Shown here: positions 26,761 through 37,100 of the stretch, piece by piece | Position numbering within the stretch: the first letter of the stretch is position 1 | Layout: the number at the start of each line of letters is the position of its first letter | NCBI GenBank assembly: GCA_023443625.1 | Contig: JAEZTQ010000008.1 | Span: 1-64,000 of the forward strand | DNA length: 64,000 nt | Source: Bacillota bacterium | GTDB lineage: Bacteria > Bacillota_A > Clostridia > Lachnospirales > Lachnospiraceae | Direction: 5' to 3' | Program-made: the position numbers and the translations under genes | The notes under the pieces: generated by a model | Told to the model about the DNA's origin: nothing | Database searches by the model: none | The model's input: the letters and a program-made list of their open reading frames with translations, nothing else

Positions 26761-28686
26761 ATGAAGCATGGATTCTTAAAGGTTGCAGCTGCAACGCCCA
26801 AGATCAAGGTAGCAGACTGTGACTATAATGGGGATAATATAATAGAAATAATTGAACAAGCAGAGGAGCAGAAAACTAAGCTTGTTGTATTTCCAGAGTT
26901 AAGTATTACGGGATATACCTGCGGAGATTTGTTTTTACAGGATACCTTATTAAAGGCTGCAAAAAGGAATGTAAAAAGAATAGCTATTGCTACTGAAGCT
27001 AAGGAGCTTATGGTTGTAGTCGGCTTTCCCTTTTTAGTTAAAGACAAACTTTATAACACAGCGGCTGTTATCCAGAAGGGTAAAGTTCTTGGTTTAATCC
27101 CAAAAAAGAGTATACCAAACTATACGGAATTTTACGAAGCAAGATATTTTTCAGCGGGCTTTGAGGAAGGGATTTCAGTGGATTTTATGGGAGAAGAAAT
27201 ACCCTTTGGCTCTGGAATCATATTCAAGTGCAAGGAGATGCCGGAATTTGTTCTTGGTGTAGAGATCTGTGAGGATTTATGGATTCCCAAATCACCTAGT
27301 ATTGAGCATTGTATAGCAGGAGCAACAATTATTGCTAATCCATCGGCAAGTGATGAGCTGACAGGTAAAGATGCTTACCGAAGAGAATTAGTGAAAAGCC
27401 AATCAGCTAAATTAGTCTGTGGATATCTATATAGTGATGCCGGCGATGGGGAGTCAACCACGGATGTAGTCTATGGGGGACATAATTTAATTGCTGAGAA
27501 TGGCTTACTACTTGCAGAAACTATTGTTTTTGAGAATAGTATGATTTCTACTGAGATTGATTTGGGTAAAATAAAAAGTGAACGTCGCAGAATGCATACC
27601 TATGTTGGACAAAATCCCCTTCCTTATACAATAATAACTTTTTCTTTTAAAGAGGACCCTTACGAATTACCTGAATTAGAACTGACCAGATATATAGATC
27701 CTTCTCCCTTTGTACCCTCGAATAAAGGAGATAGGGAAAAACGCTGTAGGGATATTATTAATATTCAGGCAAATGGTTTAAAAAGTAGACTAGCCCATAT
27801 TGGTGGTAAATGTGCGGTTGTTGGTATCTCTGGGGGCCTTGATTCCACTCTGGCATTATTAGTAATAGATAGAGCATTTGATATCCTTGGATTAGATAAA
27901 AAAGGTATTATTGCAGTAACCATGCCCTGTTTTGGTACTACAGACAGAACCTATAATAATGCGGTAATGATGGCAGAATGTCTGGGAGTGACCTTAATGG
28001 AAATACCCATTAAAAAGGCGGTGGAGCAGCATTTTATAGATATTGGTCATGATAAGAATGAGCATGATTTGACCTATGAGAATAGTCAGGCAAGGGAGCG
28101 TACCCAGGTTCTCATGGATATAGCAGGAAAATATAATGGATTTGTAGTCGGAACAGGGGACATGTCGGAATTAGCCCTTGGCTGGGCAACTTATAATGGG
28201 GATCATATGTCTATGTACGGCGTTAATTCCTCCGTGCCAAAAACCTTGGTTCGTTATCTGGTGTCCTATTTTGCAGATACAGCTAAGGAAGTAAGACTTA
28301 GAGAGGTATTGGTAGATGTTCTTGATACTCCTGTCAGTCCTGAGCTTCTTCCGCCAAAGGAAGGCGAGATTTCACAGATTACAGAAGATATCGTTGGCCC
28401 ATATGAGCTTCATGATTTCTTCCTGTATTATATATTACGGTTCGGATATGAACCGGGTAAAGTCTATCGCCTGGCAAAGACTGCCTTTGGAGATCGGTAT
28501 CTTGATGATGTAATATTAAAATGGCTGAAGGTATTCTATCGTAGATTCTTCTCACAGCAGTTCAAACGTTCCTGTTTACCGGACGGACCAAAGGTGGGTA
28601 GTGTATCTGTTTCACCAAGAGGAGATTTAAGAATGCCTAGTGATGCTTCATCAGTATTATGGTTAAGAGAACTAGAACAATTATAG
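26761..28686 (+). CDS. nadE: Glutamine-dependent NAD+ synthetase
   Basis: A 641-aa enzyme making NAD+ from nicotinate adenine dinucleotide with glutamine as nitrogen source. The N-terminal nitrilase-type glutaminase domain (about 1-275) has a Glu-Lys-Cys triad: Glu in VFPELSITGY, Lys in LIPKKSIPNY and Cys in GVEICEDLW. The synthetase domain (about 325-640) has the P-loop VGISGGLDSTLAL. The ATG at 26761 follows GAGGAGG. An ATG at 26746 is in frame but overlaps that site. DegV follows. Full length for the two-domain type. Confidence 0.95.
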   Translation: MKHGFLKVAAATPKIKVADCDYNGDNIIEIIEQAEEQKTKLVVFPELSITGYTCGDLFLQDTLLKAAKRNVKRIAIATEAKELMVVVGFPFLVKDKLYNTAAVIQKGKVLGLIPKKSIPNYTEFYEARYFSAGFEEGISVDFMGEEIPFGSGIIFKCKEMPEFVLGVEICEDLWIPKSPSIEHCIAGATIIANPSASDELTGKDAYRRELVKSQSAKLVCGYLYSDAGDGESTTDVVYGGHNLIAENGLLLAETIVFENSMISTEIDLGKIKSERRRMHTYVGQNPLPYTIITFSFKEDPYELPELELTRYIDPSPFVPSNKGDREKRCRDIINIQANGLKSRLAHIGGKCAVVGISGGLDSTLALLVIDRAFDILGLDKKGIIAVTMPCFGTTDRTYNNAVMMAECLGVTLMEIPIKKAVEQHFIDIGHDKNEHDLTYENSQARERTQVLMDIAGKYNGFVVGTGDMSELALGWATYNGDHMSMYGVNSSVPKTLVRYLVSYFADTAKEVRLREVLVDVLDTPVSPELLPPKEGEISQITEDIVGPYELHDFFLYYILRFGYEPGKVYRLAKTAFGDRYLDDVILKWLKVFYRRFFSQQFKRSCLPDGPKVGSVSVSPRGDLRMPSDASSVLWLRELEQL

Positions 28687-28813
28687 ATAAGGTAACCTAT
28701 ATAGATTGATTGAAAACCACAGATTTTACAATGGGCTTTGGCAGTATGTAGGATTAGTATACAAAAATTGTTCTGCTACAAAGGTATGCAGGACTGAAAG
28801 GCAGGGGATATTT

Positions 28814-29695
28814 ATGGCACTAAAGATAGTAACTGATTCAGCATCGGATACACCAAAGGGAATAATTGAAGAATTTGACTTACATGTTATACCAACACCA
28901 GTAGTCATCGATGAAAAGGATTATTTTGATGGAGATACAATAAAACCGGAGGAATTCTATACTATTCTTCGAAGCGGTAAAGATATTAAGACCTATCATA
29001 TTAATTCTCAGATGTTTTATGACAATTTTTTACCTTATGCTCAAAAGGGAGATGAGGTAATCTATATCTGCTTTTCTACAGGAATAGCAGGTACATATAA
29101 TGCAGCTAATATTGCGAAGGCAGAACTTTTAGAACAGTTTCCTGAGTTTGATCTTAGGATTATAGATTCAAAATGTGCTTCCACAGGCTTTGGCCTCGTT
29201 GCTTATTATGCCCTATTAATGCAGCGGGGTGGTGCAACAAAGGCAGAGATTATTGATGCGATCAACTGGCACTGTGAACATATGGAACAGGTATTTACGG
29301 TAAATACTCTGGAATATCTCTTTAAGGGAGGCCGACTTAGCAGAACGTCTGCAATAGCCGGAGGCTTACTAGATATCAAGCCTATTATTCATGTCAATGA
29401 TTCCGGTGCTCTTGAGGCAATAGAGAAGGTTAGGGGAAGACAAAAATCTCTGAAAAGATTAGTTGAAATTGTAGGTGAACGTGGAAGGAATTTGGATATA
29501 CAGACAGTTGGACTGGTTCATGGTGATGATGAACAAACAATGGAGGCTGTTAAGCTCCAGCTTAGAGATAAGTATGGCTGCAAATTATTTATGGAGAACT
29601 ATGTTGGATGTGCAATTGGTGCTCATACAGGCCCGGGTATTATCGGTATAACCTTTTTAAATGAAATATCCCCCTATGAGAGATATTTCAGCTAG
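28814..29695 (+). CDS. DegV-family fatty-acid-binding protein
   Basis: A 293-aa protein beginning MALKIVTDSASDTPKGIIEEFDL, the classic DegV start. The ligand-binding segments FSTGIAGTYNAANIA and LEYLFKGGRLSRTSA and the C-terminal GAHTGPGIIGI are also present. Family members bind fatty acids, and some are FakB subunits feeding the FakA kinase. No fakA is adjacent, so that role is open. The frame extends to 28706, but AGGGGATATTT before 28814 and the family start favour the ATG there. Confidence 0.88.
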   Translation: MALKIVTDSASDTPKGIIEEFDLHVIPTPVVIDEKDYFDGDTIKPEEFYTILRSGKDIKTYHINSQMFYDNFLPYAQKGDEVIYICFSTGIAGTYNAANIAKAELLEQFPEFDLRIIDSKCASTGFGLVAYYALLMQRGGATKAEIIDAINWHCEHMEQVFTVNTLEYLFKGGRLSRTSAIAGGLLDIKPIIHVNDSGALEAIEKVRGRQKSLKRLVEIVGERGRNLDIQTVGLVHGDDEQTMEAVKLQLRDKYGCKLFMENYVGCAIGAHTGPGIIGITFLNEISPYERYFS

Positions 29696-29738
29696 GAGAG
29701 CTTTTTACCTCCCAGAACACATTTTCTTATGAGATAAA

Positions 29739-29786
29739 ATAATGCAGTATAGCAAGGAGTGTAAAATAATTGCTATACTGCATTAA
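29739..29786 (-). terminator. Terminator of the leftward small membrane protein gene
   Basis: Perfect 14-bp stem (29741-29754 with 29771-29784). Read leftward it is followed by ATTTTATC; read rightward there is no T run, so it mainly fits the minus-strand gene. Confidence 0.65.
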
Positions 29787-29843
29787 GACAGAAATGTAAA
29801 TTAATTAAGAGATAACCGGTTTATATCTGGTATATGTATTAGT

Positions 29844-30281
29844 TTAATTAGAAACTCTTGCCTTATCCAGAGCTACTTTGATTGCTTCAACAAGAAGCTG
29901 TTTTGTAAATTGCTTATCCCCATCAATTTTTACTTGTTCAATAGGAACATCATCATATAACTGAGCAGTTATTTCTTCTAAGGCGGGTTCCACTAAGGGA
30001 AACATGGTGGTGACTGCTTCATCAATGTTTAAAAGTTTAACAGAATTGATATGATTTTTATCAACTACTACCTCTAAATTATAGGCTTTATCACTTAAGG
30101 TGATTGTAGAATTATACACGCCTGCTGTATATAGATCTGTTTCCTTGGAGGCTACTTCATCGTCTTTACCACCACGGAACATAAATATGAGAAGTAGTAT
30201 CAGTAGTATACCTAATGCTGCAAAAATCACAGTATATATGATTTCTTTTAATTGGATAACAACTATTTTTGTCTTTGCCAT
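29844..30281 (-). CDS. Small single-pass membrane protein of unknown function
   Basis: A 145-aa protein with one hydrophobic segment (about 12-34) after a short Lys-containing N-terminus, then an extracytoplasmic domain. The core YTAGVYNSTITLSDKAYNLEVVVDKNHINSVKLLN faintly resembles the strand pattern of FMN-binding-like domains. No flavinylation motif was seen, so this is only a shape resemblance. GGAGG lies 7 nt before the ATG. It is divergent from addB, whose start is 107 bp away, so the two may share a control region. Function unknown. Confidence 0.6.
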   Translation of the reverse strand: MAKTKIVVIQLKEIIYTVIFAALGILLILLLIFMFRGGKDDEVASKETDLYTAGVYNSTITLSDKAYNLEVVVDKNHINSVKLLNIDEAVTTMFPLVEPALEEITAQLYDDVPIEQVKIDGDKQFTKQLLVEAIKVALDKARVSN

Positions 30282-30388
30282 CTTATGACCTCCGGAGCAT
30301 GATTTGCTTCATGTCTTGATTCTTACTATATATTATTAGCCTAAGGAATAAATTATGCAGATTAATTCCATTAACGGAGGGATATTTT

Positions 30389-33300
30389 ATGTCTTTACAA
30401 CTTTTTCTCGGAAGTGCCGGCTCGGGCAAATCCTATGAGTTATACCGTGAGGTAATCGAAAAATCAATGAAGGACCCGGACACCAATTATTTAGTCATTG
30501 TACCGGAGCAATTTACATTGCAAACCCAGAAGGATATTGTCACCATGCATCCTAAGAACGGAGTCATGAATGTGGATATCTTAAGCTTTTTGCGCTTTGC
30601 TTACCGTATTTTTGATGAGGTGGGCGGTGGTGATATACCAGTGCTTGAAGATACAGGCAAGAGTATGGTGCTTCGCAGGGTGGTTGCAGAGAAACGAAAA
30701 GATTTAGTTCTCTTTGGTACTAATGTGAAAAAACCTGGGTTTGTTAGTGAACTAAAATCCTTACTATCGGAATTTTATCAGTATAACATCCAGCAAGAAG
30801 ATATTATAAAAATGCAGGAAATAGCAGAGAAAAAACCTGTATTAAAAGCAAAATTAATGGATCTGCTGACGGTTTATCAAGGCTTTCAAAGTTTTATGAA
30901 GGAAAGATACATAACAGCGGAGGAGGTACTGGTCCTCTTAAATGAGGTAATTGACCCCTCCCAGTGGCTTAAAAACTCAGTCATATGTCTTGATGGCTTT
31001 ACGGGATTTACCCCCTGTCAGTATCAGCTTCTATCCAAGATGCTAAAGAATGCGAAGAAGGTCATGGTAACGGTTACTATAGACAAGAGAGAAGATATTA
31101 CCAGTGATAAAGGAGAGCATCTTCTCTTTGGTCTTAGTAAAAAGACCATACAAAAGCTTACCAAATTAGCCGAGGAAGCAGGAGTAGAAGTAGAAGCACC
31201 CATCTATGCAGAAGAAAGAAATAAAAGTAAGGTACCATATCGCTTCAAGAATACACCTTCTTTGGCTGCCTTAGAGGGCAATCTATTCCGCTATCCCTAT
31301 GATGTCTATGAGGACAAGCCACAAGATATCTCAGTTCATGTGACAAAGAATGCAGAGGCAGAGATTGCTTTTGCTGCAAGAGAGATTAAGCGTCTCCTTC
31401 GTGAGGAGGGTTATCGGTATAAGGATATTGCCATTGTGTCCGGTAATATAGAAGAATATGGACGTATAGCCAAACGCTATTTTGGTCTCTTTGATATACC
31501 CTGCTTTATTGACTACAAGAAAGACATTATGGGAAATCCTTTTGTAGAGTTGTTGCGTTCTGCCATAGTAATTGTCAATGAAGATTTTAGCTATGAAGGT
31601 GTTTTTCGCTATTTGCGCACAGGGCTGACGGACATTAGGACGGAAGAGATTGATCTATTGGAAAACTATATTCTAGCCACGGGTATCAGAGGTAATAAGC
31701 GGTGGAGAGAGCCATTTACCAGAAGATATCGCTCCAAGGAAGAGATTAAGCTAGAGGAGTTAAATGATATCAGGGAGAGATTTCTCAAAGATATCCTACC
31801 TTTTTATGAAGTGTTAAAGGATAAGGAGAAGAATTTAAGAGAGTATACAACCGCCCTTTATGATTTGGGAGTAGGGCTTTTTATAGAGGAGAAATTAGAA
31901 AGCTATCGTGATTGTTTTATAGAGAAGGGACAGCCCCTCATTGCCAAGGAATTTGATCAAGTCTATAAAATTATTATGGAATTATACGATCAGATGGTTT
32001 TATTACTGGGAGAGGAACCTTGCAGTTCCAAGGAATTTGGTGAGATTCTAGATACAGGCTTAGTGGAGGTTAAGGTAGGACTCATCCCTCCTGGTGTGGA
32101 TGAAGTTGTGATTGGTGATTTGGAGAGAACAAGGCTTAAGGATATTAAGGCGCTCTTTCTAATTGGTGTTAATGAAGGAATTATCCCCAAGGCCATCAGC
32201 AGTGGTGGAATTCTTTCCGATATTGAGAGGGAGTTGTTGATAAGTCATGAAATTGAACTTGCTCCGACCAAGCGCCAGCAGGCATTTTCTGATCAGTTTT
32301 ATATCTATTTGAATATGACCAAACCAAAGGACAGGCTCTATGTTACCTATCATAAGGTGTCCGGGGATGGGAAGTCAGTAAATCCCTCCTTCCTCATTGG
32401 CAAGATAAAACAGCTTTTCCCTAAGATTAAGATAAAAGATGAAGATACAGAAGAGCTTGATATAGAGCATATCCTAAGGGATGAGGGCCTTAACTTCCTG
32501 GCAGAGGGACTGCGGGCTTATCATGAGAAGGAAACCTCTGATCTATGGAAAGAACTTTATCTGTACTATAAATCAGAAGAGGATAAATGCCTAACCTTAG
32601 ATAAATTAGTGGAAGGTGCCTTTTATGTAAATGAAGAGAAGGGGATCTCCAAAGAGGCAGCAGGATTACTCTATGGGACAGGCTTAAAGGGTAGTGTAAC
32701 GAGGCTGGAGCGTTATGCCGGATGTGCCTTTGCCCATCTGCTTGCCTATGGTCTCTCCTTGGAAGAGCGGGCAGAATATAAGCTGGCCATTCCGGATATC
32801 GGTAATATCTTTCATAATGCAATTGATCATTTCTCCAAGGAACTGGATGTGTCTGAATATACTTGGCATTCTGTTCCTGATGATATCAGGGAGGAGATGG
32901 CAAAGGAAAGTGTCGCCCATGCCGTGGAGGAGTATGAGAATTCCATCCTAAGGAGTACCAAAAGAAATGAGTACTTGATTAAGCGAATGGAGCGTATTAC
33001 CATCAGAACCTTATGGGCTTTATGTAATCAGATTAAGCAGGGCGCTTTTGAACCTGCAGGGTATGAGATGCCATTTTATCATATTCCAGATGATAGTTTA
33101 AGGCTTAGTGGTAGAATTGACCGCCTGGATATCTATGAAGAGGAGGACAAGGTATTTGTCCGGGTGATTGACTATAAATCAGGCAGCACCTTCTTTGATA
33201 TTAGCAAGGTCTACTATGGATTGCAGCAGCAGTTATCCGTGTACTTAAGTGCAGCACTAGATTATCTAGGTAGACAGTACAAAGGGAAAGAAATAGTTCC

Positions 33301-33796
33301 TTCGGGTATCTTTTATTATCATATAGAGGACCCCATTGTAGCAAAGACGGAGTTAATAGAAGAAGAAATCTATAAAAGCCTTCGTATGAATGGTCTGGTG
33401 AATGATAATAAGGAAATCATTGGTTTGATGGATCAGAAGTTAGCAGGTCCCGATGGGACTTTGGTAGCTTCCAGTAAATCTGATATTATTCCTGTGGAGA
33501 CCAACAAAGAGGGAGAACTAATGAAGCGTTCTTCTGCGGCTAAGACAAAGGAAATTAAAGCTATGGCTCAGTATGTCAATGACAAGCTAATCAAGGATAG
33601 CAAGGAGATATTAGAAGGAGATGGGAAACTAAATCCTTACCGTCAGGGAGAGTTCACAGCTTGCACCTATTGTGAGTTTAAAAGTGCCTGTGGATTTGAC
33701 TTGAGACTCCCAGGGCATGGCTATCGTAATCTAGCCAAGAAGAGTGTTGAAGAAATCAAAGAAGAAATTTGGGGAAAAAGTGAAACAGAGAAGTAG
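30389..33796 (+). CDS. addB: AddB subunit of the AddAB helicase-nuclease
   Basis: A 1135-aa protein. With AddA it resects double-strand DNA ends for recombination, recognising Chi-like sites through its inactivated helicase part. It has Walker A GSAGSGKS near the start and a C-terminal RecB-type nuclease domain with the VRVIDYKSGST motif. An iron-sulfur cluster is expected from YAGCAFAHLL and CTYCEFKSACGFD, which hold the four cysteines. Length is typical. The last six codons including the stop (encoding SETEK) form the first 16-bp unit of the tandem array that follows. Confidence 0.95.
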   Translation: MSLQLFLGSAGSGKSYELYREVIEKSMKDPDTNYLVIVPEQFTLQTQKDIVTMHPKNGVMNVDILSFLRFAYRIFDEVGGGDIPVLEDTGKSMVLRRVVAEKRKDLVLFGTNVKKPGFVSELKSLLSEFYQYNIQQEDIIKMQEIAEKKPVLKAKLMDLLTVYQGFQSFMKERYITAEEVLVLLNEVIDPSQWLKNSVICLDGFTGFTPCQYQLLSKMLKNAKKVMVTVTIDKREDITSDKGEHLLFGLSKKTIQKLTKLAEEAGVEVEAPIYAEERNKSKVPYRFKNTPSLAALEGNLFRYPYDVYEDKPQDISVHVTKNAEAEIAFAAREIKRLLREEGYRYKDIAIVSGNIEEYGRIAKRYFGLFDIPCFIDYKKDIMGNPFVELLRSAIVIVNEDFSYEGVFRYLRTGLTDIRTEEIDLLENYILATGIRGNKRWREPFTRRYRSKEEIKLEELNDIRERFLKDILPFYEVLKDKEKNLREYTTALYDLGVGLFIEEKLESYRDCFIEKGQPLIAKEFDQVYKIIMELYDQMVLLLGEEPCSSKEFGEILDTGLVEVKVGLIPPGVDEVVIGDLERTRLKDIKALFLIGVNEGIIPKAISSGGILSDIERELLISHEIELAPTKRQQAFSDQFYIYLNMTKPKDRLYVTYHKVSGDGKSVNPSFLIGKIKQLFPKIKIKDEDTEELDIEHILRDEGLNFLAEGLRAYHEKETSDLWKELYLYYKSEEDKCLTLDKLVEGAFYVNEEKGISKEAAGLLYGTGLKGSVTRLERYAGCAFAHLLAYGLSLEERAEYKLAIPDIGNIFHNAIDHFSKELDVSEYTWHSVPDDIREEMAKESVAHAVEEYENSILRSTKRNEYLIKRMERITIRTLWALCNQIKQGAFEPAGYEMPFYHIPDDSLRLSGRIDRLDIYEEEDKVFVRVIDYKSGSTFFDISKVYYGLQQQLSVYLSAALDYLGRQYKGKEIVPSGIFYYHIEDPIVAKTELIEEEIYKSLRMNGLVNDNKEIIGLMDQKLAGPDGTLVASSKSDIIPVETNKEGELMKRSSAAKTKEIKAMAQYVNDKLIKDSKEILEGDGKLNPYRQGEFTACTYCEFKSACGFDLRLPGHGYRNLAKKSVEEIKEEIWGKSETEK

Positions 33797-34155
33797 TGAA
33801 ACAGAGAAGTAGTGGAACAGAGAAATAGTGAAACAGAGAAATAGTGATACAGAGAAATAGTGATACAGAGAAATAGAGAAACAGAGAAATAGTGAAACAG
33901 AGAAATAGTGAAACAGAGAAATAGTGATACAGTGAAATAGTGATACAGAGAAATAGAGAAACAGAGAAATAGTGATACAGAGAAATAGTGAAACAGAGAA
34001 GTAGTGAAACAGAGAAATAGTGGAACAAGATATAGTGAAACAAGAAATAGTAAAACAAGAAATAGTGAAGCACAGATTAGTATAGAGTGAGATAATGAAA
34101 TAGGAAATAGTGTAATAGAGAAGAGTAAGGTAGTAGTGAAATAGTAATAGGAAGT
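33781..34155 (+). repeat. 16-bp tandem repeat array filling the addB-addA gap
   Basis: Fifteen consecutive 16-bp units (33781-34020) of consensus TGAAACAGAGAAATAG, varying at few positions (T/A at 1, A/T or G at 3-4, A/G at 13). They are followed by 15-bp units (34021-34080, such as TGAAACAAGAAATAG) and increasingly degenerate ones to about 34155. Unit 1 is the end of addB itself, including its TAG stop codon. Every unit carries TGA and TAG on the plus strand, so no plus-strand frame crosses it. The minus strand is open in all three frames only because the repeat lacks stops there. Spacers and palindromes typical of CRISPR are absent. Confidence 0.95.
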
Positions 34156-34169
34156 AGAAGGAGTACAGT

Positions 34170-37100
34170 ATGGGTTGGACAGAGGCACAGCAGAAAGTAA
34201 TTGATACTAGGAATAAGAATGTATTAGTTTCAGCAGCGGCAGGATCAGGAAAGACTGCCGTATTAGTTGAGCGCATTATATCTATGATATCTGAGGGAGA
34301 AAAGCCCATGGATATTGATCACTTACTGGTTGTAACCTTCACCAATGCCGCTGCTGCGGAGATGAGAGGACGTATTGGAAAAGCGATTGAGGAGAAGCTT
34401 CTTTTGGAACCGGATAATCTTCATTTACAAAAGCAAGTATCCTTGCTTCAAAGTGCTCAAATAACAACCATACATAGCTTTTGTCTTAACGTCATCCGTA
34501 ATTATTTTCATAGAATAGATTTAGACCCAGCCTTTAAAATTGCAGAGGAGTCAGAGATTACCCTAATGAAATCTGATGTCATTGCTCAAATATTGGAGGC
34601 CTGGTATGAAGAAGGCAGTGAGGAGTTTCATGACTTTATAGAGAGCTATTCTTACTCTAAGTCTGATGCTCCTGTTGAAGATTTGATTTTACAGCTTTAT
34701 AACTTTGCCATGAGTGATCCCTGGCCTAAGAAGTGGATTGCCCATAAGCAGAGTATGTTTGATATCCATTCCATAGAGGATATGTCTAAGAGACCATGGA
34801 TGAAGGAGATGCTTGCCTATATCCATACGGTTTTAGAAGATTTATCTGGTAAATGTAGTGAAGGAATTGCCCTATGTAATGATGCAGATGGGCCTATGGC
34901 CTATCTTCCTGCCTTACTCTCTGACCGCAGTCTGCTGGAAAGATTAAAATCCTCTACTACTTACCAAGAGTATGTAGAGAGCTTTGAAGTGATTACTTTT
35001 GACCGCTTATCCAGTAAGAAAGAACCAAAAGTGGAGCAGTGGAAGAAGGATAAAGTCAAAGCTCTCAGAGAAGAAGTGAAAAAAGGAATTAAGGATTTGG
35101 TTGCCCAATTTTTCTTCCAGTCACCTGAAGAGATGTTAAAGGATCTTCAGGCAGTAGGAAGGGTGATGAAGGTCCTATTTGACCTCACCTTGGATTTCAT
35201 GGAGAACTTTGCAAAGAAGAAGGAAGAAAAAAATCTCATAGATTTTAATGACTTAGAGCATTTTGCTTTGAAAATTCTAATCCAGGAGCAGGAGACAGGG
35301 TATCAAATTACCCCTGCCGCTTTGGAGCTAAGCGAGGAATTTGATGAAATCTTAATTGATGAGTACCAAGATAGTAATATGGTGCAAGAAACCATATTAC
35401 GGAGCATCTCAAGAGAGGATTTGGGCTCTCCCAATCGTTTTATGGTAGGGGATGTGAAGCAAAGTATCTATAAATTTAGACTTGCCATGCCTGAGATTTT
35501 CATGGAGAAATACGGTAAGTATTCTTGTGAAGATAAGATGGAGGACGGCGAAGCCAATCTATATCAAAGAATCGATTTGGATAAGAACTTTAGAAGTAGA
35601 AATGCAGTTCTTATGTATGTCAATAAAGTATTTGAGCAAATTATGCAAAAGCCTGTGGGTGGTATTCTCTATGATGAGGCTGCTGCTTTAAAATACGGAG
35701 AATTATATGAGGACTTAGAGGATGAACGTATTGCCTCAGAGGCTGAGATATTACTGGTAACAGAAGAAGATTGTTGTTATGGTGAGGGATTTAAAGAGGC
35801 TAATCAATCCGATACTGAGGAGAGTGGTGCAACTGAGGGAGAGGATTTAGAGGAGGCCCAGTATACCAAGAAGGAGATTGAAGCAAGAGTCATTGCTCAT
35901 CGAATTAAGGAGTTAACCAATCCACTGACGGGTATGTTGGTCTTTGATAAGAAGACCTGTCAGTATCGCCCTGCTCAAAACAGTGATATTGTTATCCTTC
36001 TTAGAAGCATGTCCAATTGGTCTGAAGTCTTTGTAAATACCCTAATGCAAGAGGGCATCTCTGCCTATGCAGATACAGGTACGGGATATTTTCAGACCTT
36101 AGAGATTATGACTATTTTAAATATGCTACGAATTATAGATAACCCAAGACAGGATATTCCCTTGGCTGGTGTTTTATATTCTCCCATGGGAGGACTTACC
36201 TCAACAGATCTTGCTCTTATAAGGGCTTCTGCTCGTAATGTGAGTCTGTATGTGGCACTCCTTACTTATAAAGAGGAGGGCAATGAGGAAGAACTAAAAT
36301 CTAAGGTATATGCATTCCTTGACCTTTTGGAGCAGTTTAGAAAGATGGTAAACTATAAGCCCCTCCATGAACTAATTCAACTGGTTCTTGAGGAGACAGG
36401 GTATTATTATTATGCCAGTGCCCTACCCGGTGGAGAGCAAAGAAAAGCAAATATTGATATGCTTATCACCAAGGCAGTACAATTTGAAAAAGGTAGCTAT
36501 ACGGGATTGTTTCATTTTATCCGCTATATAGAGAAGTTAAATAAGTATGAGGTGGATTTTGCAGAAGCAGCAACCACAGGGGAACAAGACAATACGGTTC
36601 GTATTATGAGTATTCATAAGAGCAAGGGCTTGGAGTTTCCTATTTGTATTGTGGCAGGTATGAGTAAGCAATTTAACACCCAGGATTTGAGAAGTAAGAT
36701 CGTACTCCATAGCGAATTGGGTATTGGCCCTGAATATGTGGATAGTACCAATAGAACCAAGGTATCCACCCTAGTGAAGAAGGTAATACAAAAGAAAGTC
36801 CAGATTGAAAACCTGGGAGAGGAACTTCGGGTGCTTTATGTTGCCATGACGAGAGCCAAGGAGAAGCTAATACTAACAGGCTATTTAAAGAGTCTGGAGG
36901 AGATAAAGGAGAAGAGCTTTTCCTTCTTTGAACTACTCTCTGCCAAATCTTATCTGGACTGGGTTCTGCCAGCTACCATCAATAAGGTAGGATGGAGTCC
37001 AAAGGAGGAGAAGGGGACCTTAGTAAGCCATGGAGAGGGAGTATCTGTTAGGGTATTTCCTAAGAGTACTTTGCTTAAAGAAGAGGTTACAAAGCAAACC

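Noticed and set aside
33781..34020. CRISPR array
   Set aside because: Units are directly adjacent 16-mers with no spacers, and the first unit is part of addB.
33721..34309. Three long minus-strand ORFs rich in Phe, Ser, Leu and Tyr over the addB-addA gap
   Set aside because: They are produced by the 16-bp repeat, which lacks stop codons on that strand in every frame. No start signals, and the composition mirrors the repeat.
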